A stretch of 64,000 nucleotides of DNA. Origin: GWA2-46-15 sp964551525 (GTDB taxonomy: Bacteria > Patescibacteriota > Minisyncoccia > Minisyncoccales > GWA2-46-15). This document shows positions 41,566-49,920 of this stretch, piece by piece. The notes under the pieces are model-generated. The model was not told the origin of the DNA, did no database searches, and saw nothing but the letters and a program-made list of their open reading frames with translations. The stretch covers positions 8,292-72,291 of the forward strand of contig CAZKCH010000001.1 of the NCBI GenBank assembly GCA_964551525.1. Direction: 5' to 3'. The position numbers and the translations under genes were made by a program. Each line of letters begins with the position of its first letter. Position 1 is the first letter of the stretch.

Positions 41566-41571
41566 TATAAT
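41566..41571 (+). promoter_or_regulatory. -10 (TATAAT) of the Rod operon
   Basis: TATAAT with the mreC ATG 6 nt downstream, fitting a leaderless transcript. Confidence 0.65.
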
Positions 41572-41577
41572 AGGTAA

Positions 41578-42411
41578 ATGGATAAATACTTTTTCAAAAC
41601 CAAAAAGAGGCCCTTGCCACCGGCAATTTTAATTGCCTTGGTTTTTCTTTCATCCTTGCTGGCAATTAAATTCTTGGGCTTAGAGAAAAAAGTCCAAAAC
41701 GTTTTTCTTCTGGCTTCTTCGCCCGTCGAAACATTTCTCTGGCAAAGCGGGCAAAAAACCAGCCAGTTTTTTGATAACTTTATTCAAAAAAAACTCTTGG
41801 CCAAAGAAAACACCACTCTCCGGCTCGAAAACCTGTCTTTAAAGAGAAAAATTAGCCAGCTCCAAGAATTGAAACAGGAAAACCAATCCCTGCGGGAAGC
41901 CCTAAACTTGGAATTAGAAAAAGACTTTGATTTATTAGCCGCCCAGATTATAAGCAAAGATCCTTTTAACGACGCTATTTTTATCGATAAGGGCAATGCC
42001 GACGGCTTAAAAAACGGTTGGGCCTTGATCAGCCCGCAAAGAATTCTTCTGGGAAAAATAACCGAGGTCTTTGAAAACTTCTCGCGGGTGGTGCTTATTT
42101 CCGATAAAAGCGTTTCTTTTGATGCGGAGGTTAAAAAAATCAGCGCGGAAAACAGCGAAAAAATAAGGGGCGTGGCCAAAGGAGAGGGGAATAACCGGCT
42201 TTCTTTTGATTTAATTCCTCAAGAAGCAGTGATCGAAATAGGGGACAAGGTTATTACCAGTTCTCCTTCTAATGCTTTTCCCGGCGGCATTTTAGCCGGA
42301 GAAATCGAAGGGATAAACTTTTCCGATGTCAGACCATTCCGCAGCGCCAAAATCAAGCCCTTGTTCAAAATCAGCGAATTAAAAACTATCTTCATAATCA
42401 AAAACTATTGA
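41578..42411 (+). CDS. mreC: Rod shape-determining protein MreC
   Basis: 277 aa. One N-terminal membrane helix (about 14-32), a coiled coil (about 70-105: LRLENLSLKRKISQLQELKQ...), then the double beta-barrel with IISKDPFNDAIFIDKGNADGLKNGW, a strong MreC signature. It links the cytoskeletal MreB to cell-wall enzymes at the periplasmic face. First gene of the mreC-mreD-PBP2 operon right after the rRNA genes. It ends in TGA, overlapping the mreD ATG as TGATG. Confidence 0.95.
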   Translation: MDKYFFKTKKRPLPPAILIALVFLSSLLAIKFLGLEKKVQNVFLLASSPVETFLWQSGQKTSQFFDNFIQKKLLAKENTTLRLENLSLKRKISQLQELKQENQSLREALNLELEKDFDLLAAQIISKDPFNDAIFIDKGNADGLKNGWALISPQRILLGKITEVFENFSRVVLISDKSVSFDAEVKKISAENSEKIRGVAKGEGNNRLSFDLIPQEAVIEIGDKVITSSPSNAFPGGILAGEIEGINFSDVRPFRSAKIKPLFKISELKTIFIIKNY

Positions 42412-42707
42412 TGCTTTTAAAAACCGCTGTCTTTTCTCTAATCGGCTACTTTCTGATTGTTTTTCAAACCAGCTTCCTGGCGGCTTTAGAAATCAATTTT
42501 TTTCTGCCCAACTTGGCGATTATTTTTATTCTCGTCGCCGGTCTTTTTGAAAAACAAGAAGAAACCCCTTCTTTAATGGCGGCTTTTATCGTCGGTTTAT
42601 TCTTGAGCTGGAAATCAAAACCAATGGCCATGCCTTTATGGCTGATCCTGCCAACCATGGTTTTATTCATAAAATTAGTGGTTAAAAAATATGTCCGTTT
42701 TGTTTAG
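42411..42707 (+). CDS. mreD: Rod shape-determining protein MreD-like
   Basis: 98 aa with three or four hydrophobic helices; shorter than E. coli MreD (about 160). The fold and its place between mreC and the PBP2 gene support the call; sequence motifs are weak. The ATG at 42411 overlaps the mreC stop; an in-frame TTG at 42408 is less likely. Confidence 0.75.
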   Translation: MLLKTAVFSLIGYFLIVFQTSFLAALEINFFLPNLAIIFILVAGLFEKQEETPSLMAAFIVGLFLSWKSKPMAMPLWLILPTMVLFIKLVVKKYVRFV

Positions 42708-44625
42708 AAATTATTCGGTCAAAAGATTAAAGCAAGAACTCGAACCCCATGAGATTTTTCTTGATAAACTGACGGAGAAAAAACAGAAAGAATCAGGCAT
42801 TAAAGAGCTGAAATTCGAGGTGCCGCCGCCGAAAAAAGCGATTATCGGACTTTTAATTTTTTCCTTGCTGGGGTTAGGAGCGCTTTTCTTGAAAACCGGT
42901 CAGTTAACTATTTTTCAGGGAAAAACATTGGCTGAAACGGCAGATCAAAACCTTTCCCGGCTTTCGCCTATCAGGGCAAATCGGGGCATTATCTATGACC
43001 AAAATTTTGAAAAATTAGTGACTAATTCTCCCAGCTTTGATTTAGTTTTGGAAAAAAGGGACCTGCCAGAAAATAGCGCCAGCGAAGAAATATTTACCAT
43101 TGCCAAAATCTTAGACCAAGACCCGAATGGAATCCAGGAAAAAATTAGCCAGGCGACCGAGAATACACTGATCATTGCCGAAAACCTTAGTCACGAAGCC
43201 ATTATTTCCTTAGAAACACACCTTAACAACAACGCCTTGCCCGGGTTCAAAATTGAAGAGAATACCATCCGAAGCTATTTCGAGGGCTCGGTTTTTTCTT
43301 CTATTTTGGGCTATACCGGCCGGATCAATGCCTCGGAATATAAATCTTTAAAAGAAAACGATTACTTTATTTCTGACTATATCGGCAAGCAGGGCTTAGA
43401 AAAATCTTACGAAGAAATATTGCGAGGCAAGCCAGGAATTTATGAAATCAAAAAAGACGCCAACGGCAATAAGATACAAGAAGGGATAAGGAGCGAATCC
43501 GAGGCGGGTCAAAGTTTAGTGCTTTGGCTTGATGCTAGCTTGCAAGAAAAACTTAAAACAGAATTGTCTCGAATTACCGGCGAGATCGGGACGCGCCGCG
43601 CCGCCGCCATAGCCATGGATCCCAAAACCGGCGGCATCCTCGCCATGGTTTCTTTGCCGAGTTTTGACAATAATGATTTCTCCCAGGGTATTTCCCAAAA
43701 GGACTTGGAAAAGCTTCTTTCTGACCCGGCCAAGCCGCTTTTCAACCGCGCCGTTTCCGGCCAGTATGCTTCCGGCTCAACCATCAAACCGCTGATTGCC
43801 GCCGCCGCCCTCCAAGAAAAAATTATTTCTCCTGACAAACAAATTTATTCCCGGGGTTTTATCAGCGTGCCTAACCAGTACGATCCTGACATCATTTACA
43901 CTTACCGCGACACCGCCCCTCCCGGCTGGGTGGATATGAGAAAAGCGATTGCCATTTCCTGCAATGTCTATTTTTATACCATCGGCGGCAGCTATGAAGG
44001 CCAGAAAGGCCTTGGTTCCACTAAGATTAAAAACTATCTCAACCTTTTCAATTGGGGACAATTAACCGGCATTGATTTGCCCCAAGAAAGCCGGGGCTTG
44101 ATTCCCGATCACCAATGGAAAGAAAAAAATATTGGCGAAACCTGGTACACCGGCGATACTTATAACCTTTCTATTGGCCAAGGCTATTTACAAGTCAGCC
44201 CGCTTCAGGTCGCCACTGCCTTTTCTGCGATTGCCAATAACGGCAAAGTAATGAAACCACAAATGGTGGCGAAAATCATTGAAGGAGATCTCGATAACCA
44301 AAAAATCATTAAAGAACTTTCTCCGGAAGTGATCCGCGACCTACCTATAGACCAAGAAAATCTGGCCGTGGTCAGGCAAGGGATGAGAGATGCGGTTATT
44401 TACGGTTCATCAATAACTCTGGCTGATTTGCCCATCAAAGTCGCGGCCAAAACCGGCACGGCTCAAACTTCAAAAACCAATTATTACGACAACTGGGTGA
44501 CGGTTTTTGCTCCCTACGACGACCCCCAAATCGTCCTGACAGTTCTGATTGAAGATGTGCCGGGCGTCCGCGCCGCCGCCTTACCGGTGGCGCACGAAAC
44601 CTTAAAATGGTACTTTTCAAAATAA
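42691..44625 (+). CDS. mrdA: Penicillin-binding protein 2 (elongation transpeptidase)
   Basis: 644 aa. A membrane helix at about 50-70 is followed by the dimerisation domain (RANRGIIYDQNF) and the transpeptidase domain. Active-site motifs: SGSTIKPLIAA (SxxK), ISCNVYFY (SxN) and AKTGTAQTS (KTG). It cross-links peptidoglycan in the Rod complex. It overlaps mreD by 17 nt. The N-terminal cytoplasmic part is longer than in E. coli PBP2 (about 45 residues). No rodA follows; greA does. Confidence 0.95.
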   Translation: MSVLFRNYSVKRLKQELEPHEIFLDKLTEKKQKESGIKELKFEVPPPKKAIIGLLIFSLLGLGALFLKTGQLTIFQGKTLAETADQNLSRLSPIRANRGIIYDQNFEKLVTNSPSFDLVLEKRDLPENSASEEIFTIAKILDQDPNGIQEKISQATENTLIIAENLSHEAIISLETHLNNNALPGFKIEENTIRSYFEGSVFSSILGYTGRINASEYKSLKENDYFISDYIGKQGLEKSYEEILRGKPGIYEIKKDANGNKIQEGIRSESEAGQSLVLWLDASLQEKLKTELSRITGEIGTRRAAAIAMDPKTGGILAMVSLPSFDNNDFSQGISQKDLEKLLSDPAKPLFNRAVSGQYASGSTIKPLIAAAALQEKIISPDKQIYSRGFISVPNQYDPDIIYTYRDTAPPGWVDMRKAIAISCNVYFYTIGGSYEGQKGLGSTKIKNYLNLFNWGQLTGIDLPQESRGLIPDHQWKEKNIGETWYTGDTYNLSIGQGYLQVSPLQVATAFSAIANNGKVMKPQMVAKIIEGDLDNQKIIKELSPEVIRDLPIDQENLAVVRQGMRDAVIYGSSITLADLPIKVAAKTGTAQTSKTNYYDNWVTVFAPYDDPQIVLTVLIEDVPGVRAAALPVAHETLKWYFSK

Positions 44626-44626
44626 T

Positions 44627-45073
44627 ATGGATATTACCGCTGAGGGTTTGGAAAAATTAAAACAGGAACTGGAATACCTGAAAACGACCAAGAGAAAAGA
44701 AATGGCCCAACGGCTCAAAGAGGCGATTGCTTTTGGCGATCTTTCAGAAAACTTCGCCTACCACGAGGCCAAGGAAGCCCAGGGATTCTTGGAGGGCAGG
44801 ATTATAGAATTACAAAGAGCCATCAAAAGCGCCCGAATTATCCAGAAAAAACAAAGTGATTGCGTCGCTTTAGGGTGCCGTATTATTGTAGAGCTCGATG
44901 GCGAAAAAAACGAATTCGAGATTGTCGGTCCCAATGAAACCGACCCCGCTCACGGCCGGCTCTCAAATCAATCGCCGTTAGGCGCTTGCCTTTGCGGCAA
45001 AAAGCCCGGCCAGAACGGCATCTTCGAAATTAACGGCAACAAAATGAAATTCAAAATTATATCCGTATCATAA
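44627..45073 (+). CDS. greA: Transcription elongation factor GreA
   Basis: 148 aa, slightly short. The N-terminal coiled coil has GDLSENFAYHEAKEAQGFLEGRI (the acidic tip residues D and E are present), which enters the RNA-polymerase secondary channel to rescue backtracked complexes. The C-terminal FKBP-like domain ends KMKFKIISV with SPLGACLCGKKPGQ. Starts 1 nt after the PBP2 stop. A hairpin follows (45086-45117). Confidence 0.95.
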   Translation: MDITAEGLEKLKQELEYLKTTKRKEMAQRLKEAIAFGDLSENFAYHEAKEAQGFLEGRIIELQRAIKSARIIQKKQSDCVALGCRIIVELDGEKNEFEIVGPNETDPAHGRLSNQSPLGACLCGKKPGQNGIFEINGNKMKFKIISVS

Positions 45074-45085
45074 TATTACCGCATC

Positions 45086-45117
45086 CTTGTTAACACTCCG
45101 TACGGATAATTAACAAG
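45086..45117 (+). terminator. Quasi-palindrome after greA
   Basis: CTTGTTAA and TTAACAAG with CCGTACGG in the centre. No T-run follows. It separates greA from the lysS promoter. Confidence 0.5.
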
Positions 45118-45145
45118 TATGAGGATTCAAATGATTTTAGAATAT

Positions 45146-45174
45146 TTGAATTAGAAATGTTTTTCCTCTATAAT
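45146..45174 (+). promoter_or_regulatory. Leaderless promoter of lysS
   Basis: -35 TTGAAT (45146-45151), exact 17-nt spacer, -10 TATAAT (45169-45174), then 6 nt to the ATG. The clearest leaderless promoter in the window. Confidence 0.8.
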
Positions 45175-45180
45175 TAGAGC

Positions 45181-46647
45181 ATGGAAAAGACGCTTGAAGA
45201 AATCAGAAAAACGAGAATCCAGAAATTAAAGGCCTTGGAAATGGCTGGTTTTTCCGGTTATCCGGCAAAAACACGACGCACTCACCGGATAGGCGATGCG
45301 CTGACTGATTTCGAAAAACTAAAAAAAACCGAAAAAACAATTACCTTGGCGGGCCGGGTTAGGTCTTTGCGCCAGCACGGCAAGATTACCTTTTTGCAAT
45401 TGGAAGATGGCTCAGGAAAAATTCAGGGCATGCTCAGGGAGAATCGGCTCGGTGAAAAAGGTTATCAGTTTTTCACTGACTATTTCGACATCGGCGACTT
45501 CATTGAGCTAAAAGGAGAGCTGATCGAAAGCAAAACCAACGAAAAAACCATTGACGCAATTGATTTCAGAATCCTGACAAAATCAATCAGGCCTCTACCG
45601 GAAAAATGGCACGGCTTACAAGATGAAGAAGAAAAACTGCGCAAACGATATTTAGACATCCTTTTTAATCCCGAGGCGAAATCAATGGTGGAAAAACGAT
45701 CGGTTTTCTGGCAAACCATGCGCGACTTCCTTTTAAAACGCGGTTTTTTGGAAGTGGAAACTCCGGTCTTGGAAACCACGCCGGGCGGCGCTGACGCCAA
45801 AGCCTTTGCCACTCACCATAACGCTCTTGATATGGAAGTTTTCTTAAGGATCTCTATGGGCGAGCTCTGGCAAAAACGCCTGATGGTCGCTGGCTTTGAA
45901 AAAACCTTTGAACTGGGCCGCCAATTCCGCAACGAAGGCATGAGCCCAGAACACTTGCAGGATTATACCCAAATGGAATTTTATTGGGGCTACGCTGATT
46001 TTGAACAAGGCATGGAATTAGTAGAAGAAATGTACAAGGAAACAGCAAAGAAAACCTTTGGCACGCTTAAATTTAATATCCGCGGCTTTGAAATTGATCT
46101 TGGTAAAAAGTGGGAAAAATACGACTATCGCGAGATAATCCAGAAAAACACCGGCATTGACGTTTTAGACACCGGCATCAAAGAAATCGAAACCAAACTT
46201 AAAAAATTAAACATCGATTACGATAAAGAAGGGTTTAATTTCGGCCGCGCCATGGATAATCTTTGGAAATACTGCCGCAAACAGATTGCCGGCCCGGGAT
46301 TCTTGATTAATGTGCCGGTGGCGGTTTCGCCCTTGGCCAAAAGATTGGATAAGAATCCGGAGCTGACCCAGCGCTTCCAAGTCATTATCGCCGGCAGTGA
46401 AATGGGCAATGGTTATAGCGAATTAAATAACCCCATTGACCAAGCGGAACGATTTGAAGAACAGCAAAAACTACGCGAGCAAGGCGATCAAGAAGCGCAA
46501 ATGGACGACAAGGACTTTGTCGAAGCCCTGGAATACGGCATGCCGCCGACCTGCGGCTTTGGCGTTTCGGAACGGCTCTTCAGTTTTCTTATGGACAAAC
46601 CAGGCCGCGAATGCCAGATTTTCCCCTTAATGAAACCCAAGCAATAG
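45181..46647 (+). CDS. lysS: Lysyl-tRNA synthetase, class II
   Basis: 488 aa. The N-terminal OB-fold anticodon-binding domain (LAGRVRSLRQHGKITFLQLEDG) is followed by the class II core: motif 1 FLEVETPVLETTPGGADA, motif 2 FELGRQFRNEG, and motif 3 PPTCGFGVSERLFSFLM. Charges tRNA-Lys (a tRNA-Lys gene is at 62346). GYSELNNPIDQ is a LysRS signature. Own leaderless promoter. Confidence 0.97.
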   Translation: MEKTLEEIRKTRIQKLKALEMAGFSGYPAKTRRTHRIGDALTDFEKLKKTEKTITLAGRVRSLRQHGKITFLQLEDGSGKIQGMLRENRLGEKGYQFFTDYFDIGDFIELKGELIESKTNEKTIDAIDFRILTKSIRPLPEKWHGLQDEEEKLRKRYLDILFNPEAKSMVEKRSVFWQTMRDFLLKRGFLEVETPVLETTPGGADAKAFATHHNALDMEVFLRISMGELWQKRLMVAGFEKTFELGRQFRNEGMSPEHLQDYTQMEFYWGYADFEQGMELVEEMYKETAKKTFGTLKFNIRGFEIDLGKKWEKYDYREIIQKNTGIDVLDTGIKEIETKLKKLNIDYDKEGFNFGRAMDNLWKYCRKQIAGPGFLINVPVAVSPLAKRLDKNPELTQRFQVIIAGSEMGNGYSELNNPIDQAERFEEQQKLREQGDQEAQMDDKDFVEALEYGMPPTCGFGVSERLFSFLMDKPGRECQIFPLMKPKQ

Positions 46648-46648
46648 G

Positions 46649-47158
46649 ATGTTTACCTTTACTCATCTGGGTCCTTCGCTTTTTCTGTTATCCCTCAAGC
46701 CAAAATCGCTCAACTGGTGGGCTTTGCTATTAGGCAGTGTGGTCATGGACGGCGAAAACGCCTATTTGTCCCTCGCTAATATTTTTGCTGGTTGCCCTAA
46801 ATGTCCTCATCACGGCTTCTTCCATTCAATTATTGGCGCCCTCATCGGCTCTTTTGTCCTGGCTTTTTTTCTTTTTGAAATTAAAAAACTACTTTTAAAA
46901 ACCTGCTCTAAACAGCCGATCTGCTTTCCCGTTTTGTTTTTCAGCGCCCTGATCGGTTGGCTAAGCCATATTTTCGCCGACGCCCTAGTCCATAAAGACG
47001 TTTTTCTTTTCTGGCCATTGGAAATCACACCGCTTTTAATCAGCTGGAGTCTTTACTGGCCCGTCAGCTACTGGCTGACCGGTTTAGGCGTTATTAGTGC
47101 CATTGTTTTAATCACCAGATCAAAGTGCCAAAAATTCAAACAAACACCCCAAAATTAA
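46649..47158 (+). CDS. YdjM/DUF457-like membrane metal-dependent hydrolase
   Basis: 169 aa with about five membrane helices and His residues placed as in the DUF457/YdjM group: FTHLGPS near the N-terminus, CPHHGFFHSIIG (about 50) and GWLSHIFADAL (about 107). These proteins are inferred to be membrane hydrolases with a metal site; real substrates are unknown. It starts 1 nt after lysS and is likely co-transcribed. Confidence 0.75.
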   Translation: MFTFTHLGPSLFLLSLKPKSLNWWALLLGSVVMDGENAYLSLANIFAGCPKCPHHGFFHSIIGALIGSFVLAFFLFEIKKLLLKTCSKQPICFPVLFFSALIGWLSHIFADALVHKDVFLFWPLEITPLLISWSLYWPVSYWLTGLGVISAIVLITRSKCQKFKQTPQN

Positions 47159-47177
47159 GCTTAATCTTGTGGAATAT

Positions 47178-47735
47178 ATGAATCGAGACGAGGCGTTAAA
47201 TTTAGTCAGACAACATGTCAAAAGCGAAAACAGCATCAAACACATGCTCGCCACCGAAGCGATCATGACTGCCTTGGCTAAACATTTCGGCGAAAACGAA
47301 GAAACTTGGGGCTTGGCCGGGCTATTGCACGACATGGATATGGAAATCGTTGATTGGAAAAACCACCCCGAACAACAAGGCGCAATCGGAGCGGATATGC
47401 TTGAAAAAATGGGTGTTGATCCTATCATCACTAATGCTATTCGCGCCCATAATGAAGCAACCGGAAAAACCCGCGATAATCTGATTGAAAAAGCGATTTA
47501 CGCCGCTGACTGCCTGACCGGCTTAATTGTCGCCTCGACTTTGGTTCTGCCCAGCAGGAAAATAGGGGATTTAATGCCGGAAAATGTTCTTAATCGCTTC
47601 AAAGAAAAATCATTTGCCAAGGGCGCCCGGCGCGACGCCATCGCCACCTGTGCAAAAATCGGCCTTTCCCTCGAAGAATTCGCCGCCCTCGGCCTCAAGG
47701 CAATGCAAAGCATCAGCGTCGCGTTAGGGTTATAA
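47178..47735 (+). CDS. HD-domain (HDIG) hydrolase
   Basis: 185 aa. KHMLATEAIM gives the first His, GLLHDMDMEI the HD pair, and IKAIYAADCLTGL-like EKAIYAADCLTG the last Asp; AIRAHNEATG carries further His. This is the pattern of small HDIG proteins that hydrolyse (cyclic) nucleotides or phosphates. The ATG at 47178 is preferred to an in-frame GTG 9 nt earlier. It ends shortly before a strong hairpin terminator. Confidence 0.83.
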   Translation: MNRDEALNLVRQHVKSENSIKHMLATEAIMTALAKHFGENEETWGLAGLLHDMDMEIVDWKNHPEQQGAIGADMLEKMGVDPIITNAIRAHNEATGKTRDNLIEKAIYAADCLTGLIVASTLVLPSRKIGDLMPENVLNRFKEKSFAKGARRDAIATCAKIGLSLEEFAALGLKAMQSISVALGL

Positions 47736-47748
47736 TGTCATAATGTCA

Positions 47749-47781
47749 AAAAGTGTGGGAGGTCCGACCTCCCACACTTTT
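47749..47781 (+). terminator. Perfect 16-bp hairpin terminator
   Basis: AAAAGTGTGGGAGGTC and GACCTCCCACACTTTT around one central C, followed by CTTTTT. It works in both orientations by symmetry and closes the lysS transcription unit. Confidence 0.85.
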
Positions 47782-47879
47782 CTTTTTATCAAGGCCCGGT
47801 CGCGGAAAAACCAGGCCCTTAATTTCTAACAAAGGCAAAAAATGCTATTATATAGGATTAAAAACTTATTCTTATCAAT

Positions 47880-49145
47880 ATGCTTGATTTAAAATTCATC
47901 AGGAACAATCCCGACAAAATAAAGGAGGGTTGCCGGAAAAAGCAGGTTAAAGTTGATATTGACCGGCTTTTAGAGATCGATAAAAAACGCAGGGAATTGA
48001 TGCTCGCCCTTGAAGACACGCGGGCGAAAAAAAACAAAGCCAATGAAGAGATAAAATCGGCCCACGACCAGCAGGAAAAAGAAAGCATTGTTTTAAGGAT
48101 GCGCGAATTAGATAAAAACGATGACCGCATCGAGACCGAGTTTAAAGACATTGACGCCGAATTCCAAGGCCTAATGTCTATCATCCCCAACCCGCCCTTG
48201 GATAGCGTTCCCGAGGGGAGAAACGACAGCGAAAATATAGAAATTAAAAAATGGGGACAAATTCCGCAGTTTTCTTTTCCCGTAAAAAGCCATTTTGAAT
48301 TGGGAGAATCATTGGATATTATTGACACCCAACGCGCCGGCAAGGTCTCGGGTTCCAGATTCGGTTACCTTAAAAACCAAGGGGTAATATTAGAACTCGC
48401 CCTTCTTGATTTCGGCTTCAAAACCCTTATCAAAAAGGGATTTATTCCGATTTTGCCGCCGGTCATGATTCAAAAAGATGTTCTTTCTGGATTAGGATAC
48501 AACAACCACGGCTTTGAAGAAACATATTGTTTAGATCAAGACAATCTTTGTTTGGTCGCCACTGCCGAACACGCCATCGTTCCTTATTTCAAAGACGAAA
48601 TATTGCCGGAAAACGAACTCCCCAAAAGATTTGTCGGTTTTTCTACGGCTTTTCGCCGCGAAGCCGGCTCTTATGGCAAAGACACCAGGGGCATCTTGCG
48701 AGTCCATCAGTTTAATAAGTTGGAAATGGTTTCTTTCGTTAAGCCCGAGGATTCGGAAAAAGAGCACTCTTTTTTAATGGCCATAGAAGAAGAACTAATG
48801 CAGGCCTTAAAACTTCCTTATCATATACTACAAATGTGCACTGGCGACTTGGGCGACCCGGCCGCGGCCAAATACGACATTGAGGCCTGGTTCCCGTCAG
48901 AAAATAAATACCGGGAAACCCACTCCGCTTCCAATTGCACTGATTATCAATCAAGACGATTAAATACTCGCCTCAAGCGCAGATCAGGAGAGATGGGATT
49001 TGTCCATATTCTCAACGGCACGGTTTTTTCCGAAAGGCCAATTTTGGCAATCTTGGAAAATTACCAGCAGAAAGACGGGTCAGTCAAAGTACCTGACGTC
49101 TTACAAAAATACTGCGGCTTCAAAATGATTAAAAACAAGAAATAA
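47880..49145 (+). CDS. serS: Seryl-tRNA synthetase
   Basis: 421 aa. N-terminal tRNA-binding coiled coil (about 25-105), then the class II core: motif 2 FSTAFRREAGSYGKDTRGILRVHQF (read in parts) and motif 3 LNGTVFSERPILAILE. The N-terminus MLDLKFIRNNPDKIKEGC is typical. It charges tRNA-Ser. It stands alone after the hairpin and is followed by a palindromic repeat. Confidence 0.97.
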   Translation: MLDLKFIRNNPDKIKEGCRKKQVKVDIDRLLEIDKKRRELMLALEDTRAKKNKANEEIKSAHDQQEKESIVLRMRELDKNDDRIETEFKDIDAEFQGLMSIIPNPPLDSVPEGRNDSENIEIKKWGQIPQFSFPVKSHFELGESLDIIDTQRAGKVSGSRFGYLKNQGVILELALLDFGFKTLIKKGFIPILPPVMIQKDVLSGLGYNNHGFEETYCLDQDNLCLVATAEHAIVPYFKDEILPENELPKRFVGFSTAFRREAGSYGKDTRGILRVHQFNKLEMVSFVKPEDSEKEHSFLMAIEEELMQALKLPYHILQMCTGDLGDPAAAKYDIEAWFPSENKYRETHSASNCTDYQSRRLNTRLKRRSGEMGFVHILNGTVFSERPILAILENYQQKDGSVKVPDVLQKYCGFKMIKNKK

Positions 49146-49194
49146 AAAAGTGGAATATACAGGCGATCGCCTTCATATTCCACAAAATTGAGCT
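49145..49194. repeat. 50-nt palindromic repeat, copy A
   Basis: AAAAAGTGGAATATAC, the 12-nt palindrome AGGCGATCGCCT, then TCATATTCCACAAAATT and GAGCT. GTGGAATAT pairs with ATATTCCAC outside the inner palindrome. The first 45 nt are identical to copy B at 58665-58709. Confidence 0.9.
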
Positions 49195-49205
49195 TATTTT
49201 TGACA

Positions 49206-49919
49206 ATGGAAAACCGAAAAACCATACTCATCCTTCACGGCTGGCAGAGCTCCAAAGAGAAATGGCAAAAGGTAAAAGAAGGACTGGAAAAACAGGGAAT
49301 GAAAGTCATTTTACCCGATCTGCCCGGTTTCAAGTTGGAAAATAAACTGGATACGGCTTGGAATCTCGATGACTATGTCAGGTGGACCAGAAATTTCGTT
49401 GACAGAGAAATGCCCAAAGAAAAGTTTTTTCTCCTCGGTCAATCCTTTGGCGGCAGAGTCGCCATAAAATTCGCCGTCCAGCACCCGGAAAAACTCGAAG
49501 GATTAATTTTGGTTTCCGCGGCAGGCATCAAAACCAAGTTCCATCTGATTGCCGGCTGGAAACTACTTGGTTTTCTTAAAACTCTGTCTTTTTTGCCTGG
49601 CTATAATTTTTTAAGAAAAGTTTTTTACTTTAAAGTCCTTAAAAGAACTGACTATTACATGGCCGAGGGAACGATGAAAGACGTCTTTCTTAAAGCCATC
49701 AACGAAGACCTTTCTCTTTTGTTGCCGGAAATAAAAATCCCAACCGCTATCATTTGGGGTAAAAAAGATTTTACCACCCCCTTAAGAGACGCTTATTTTA
49801 TGAAAGGAAAAATCAGTCATTCCCGATTATTTCTACTCGAGAACATTGGCCATACACCCCATTTAGAAAATCCAGAGTTATTAGCGCAAAAGATAATTGA
49901 ATTCATCAAGACCAATTAA
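49206..49919 (+). CDS. Alpha/beta hydrolase
   Basis: 237 aa. LILHGWQSS is the oxyanion strand, GQSFGGRVA the nucleophile elbow (Ser), IWGKKDFTTPL the Asp loop and ENIGHTPHLENP the catalytic His, a complete triad. Substrate unknown (esterase, lipase or C-C hydrolase). The ATG at 49206 is chosen; an in-frame TTG at 49188 lies in the repeat. Followed 1 nt later by the MurF-like gene. Confidence 0.88.
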   Translation: MENRKTILILHGWQSSKEKWQKVKEGLEKQGMKVILPDLPGFKLENKLDTAWNLDDYVRWTRNFVDREMPKEKFFLLGQSFGGRVAIKFAVQHPEKLEGLILVSAAGIKTKFHLIAGWKLLGFLKTLSFLPGYNFLRKVFYFKVLKRTDYYMAEGTMKDVFLKAINEDLSLLLPEIKIPTAIIWGKKDFTTPLRDAYFMKGKISHSRLFLLENIGHTPHLENPELLAQKIIEFIKTN

Positions 49920-49920
49920 T

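Noticed and set aside
41560..41577. AGGGGA and AGG before mreC as a Shine-Dalgarno
   Set aside because: Wrong spacing and overlapping the -10 box; the likely transcript starts after them.
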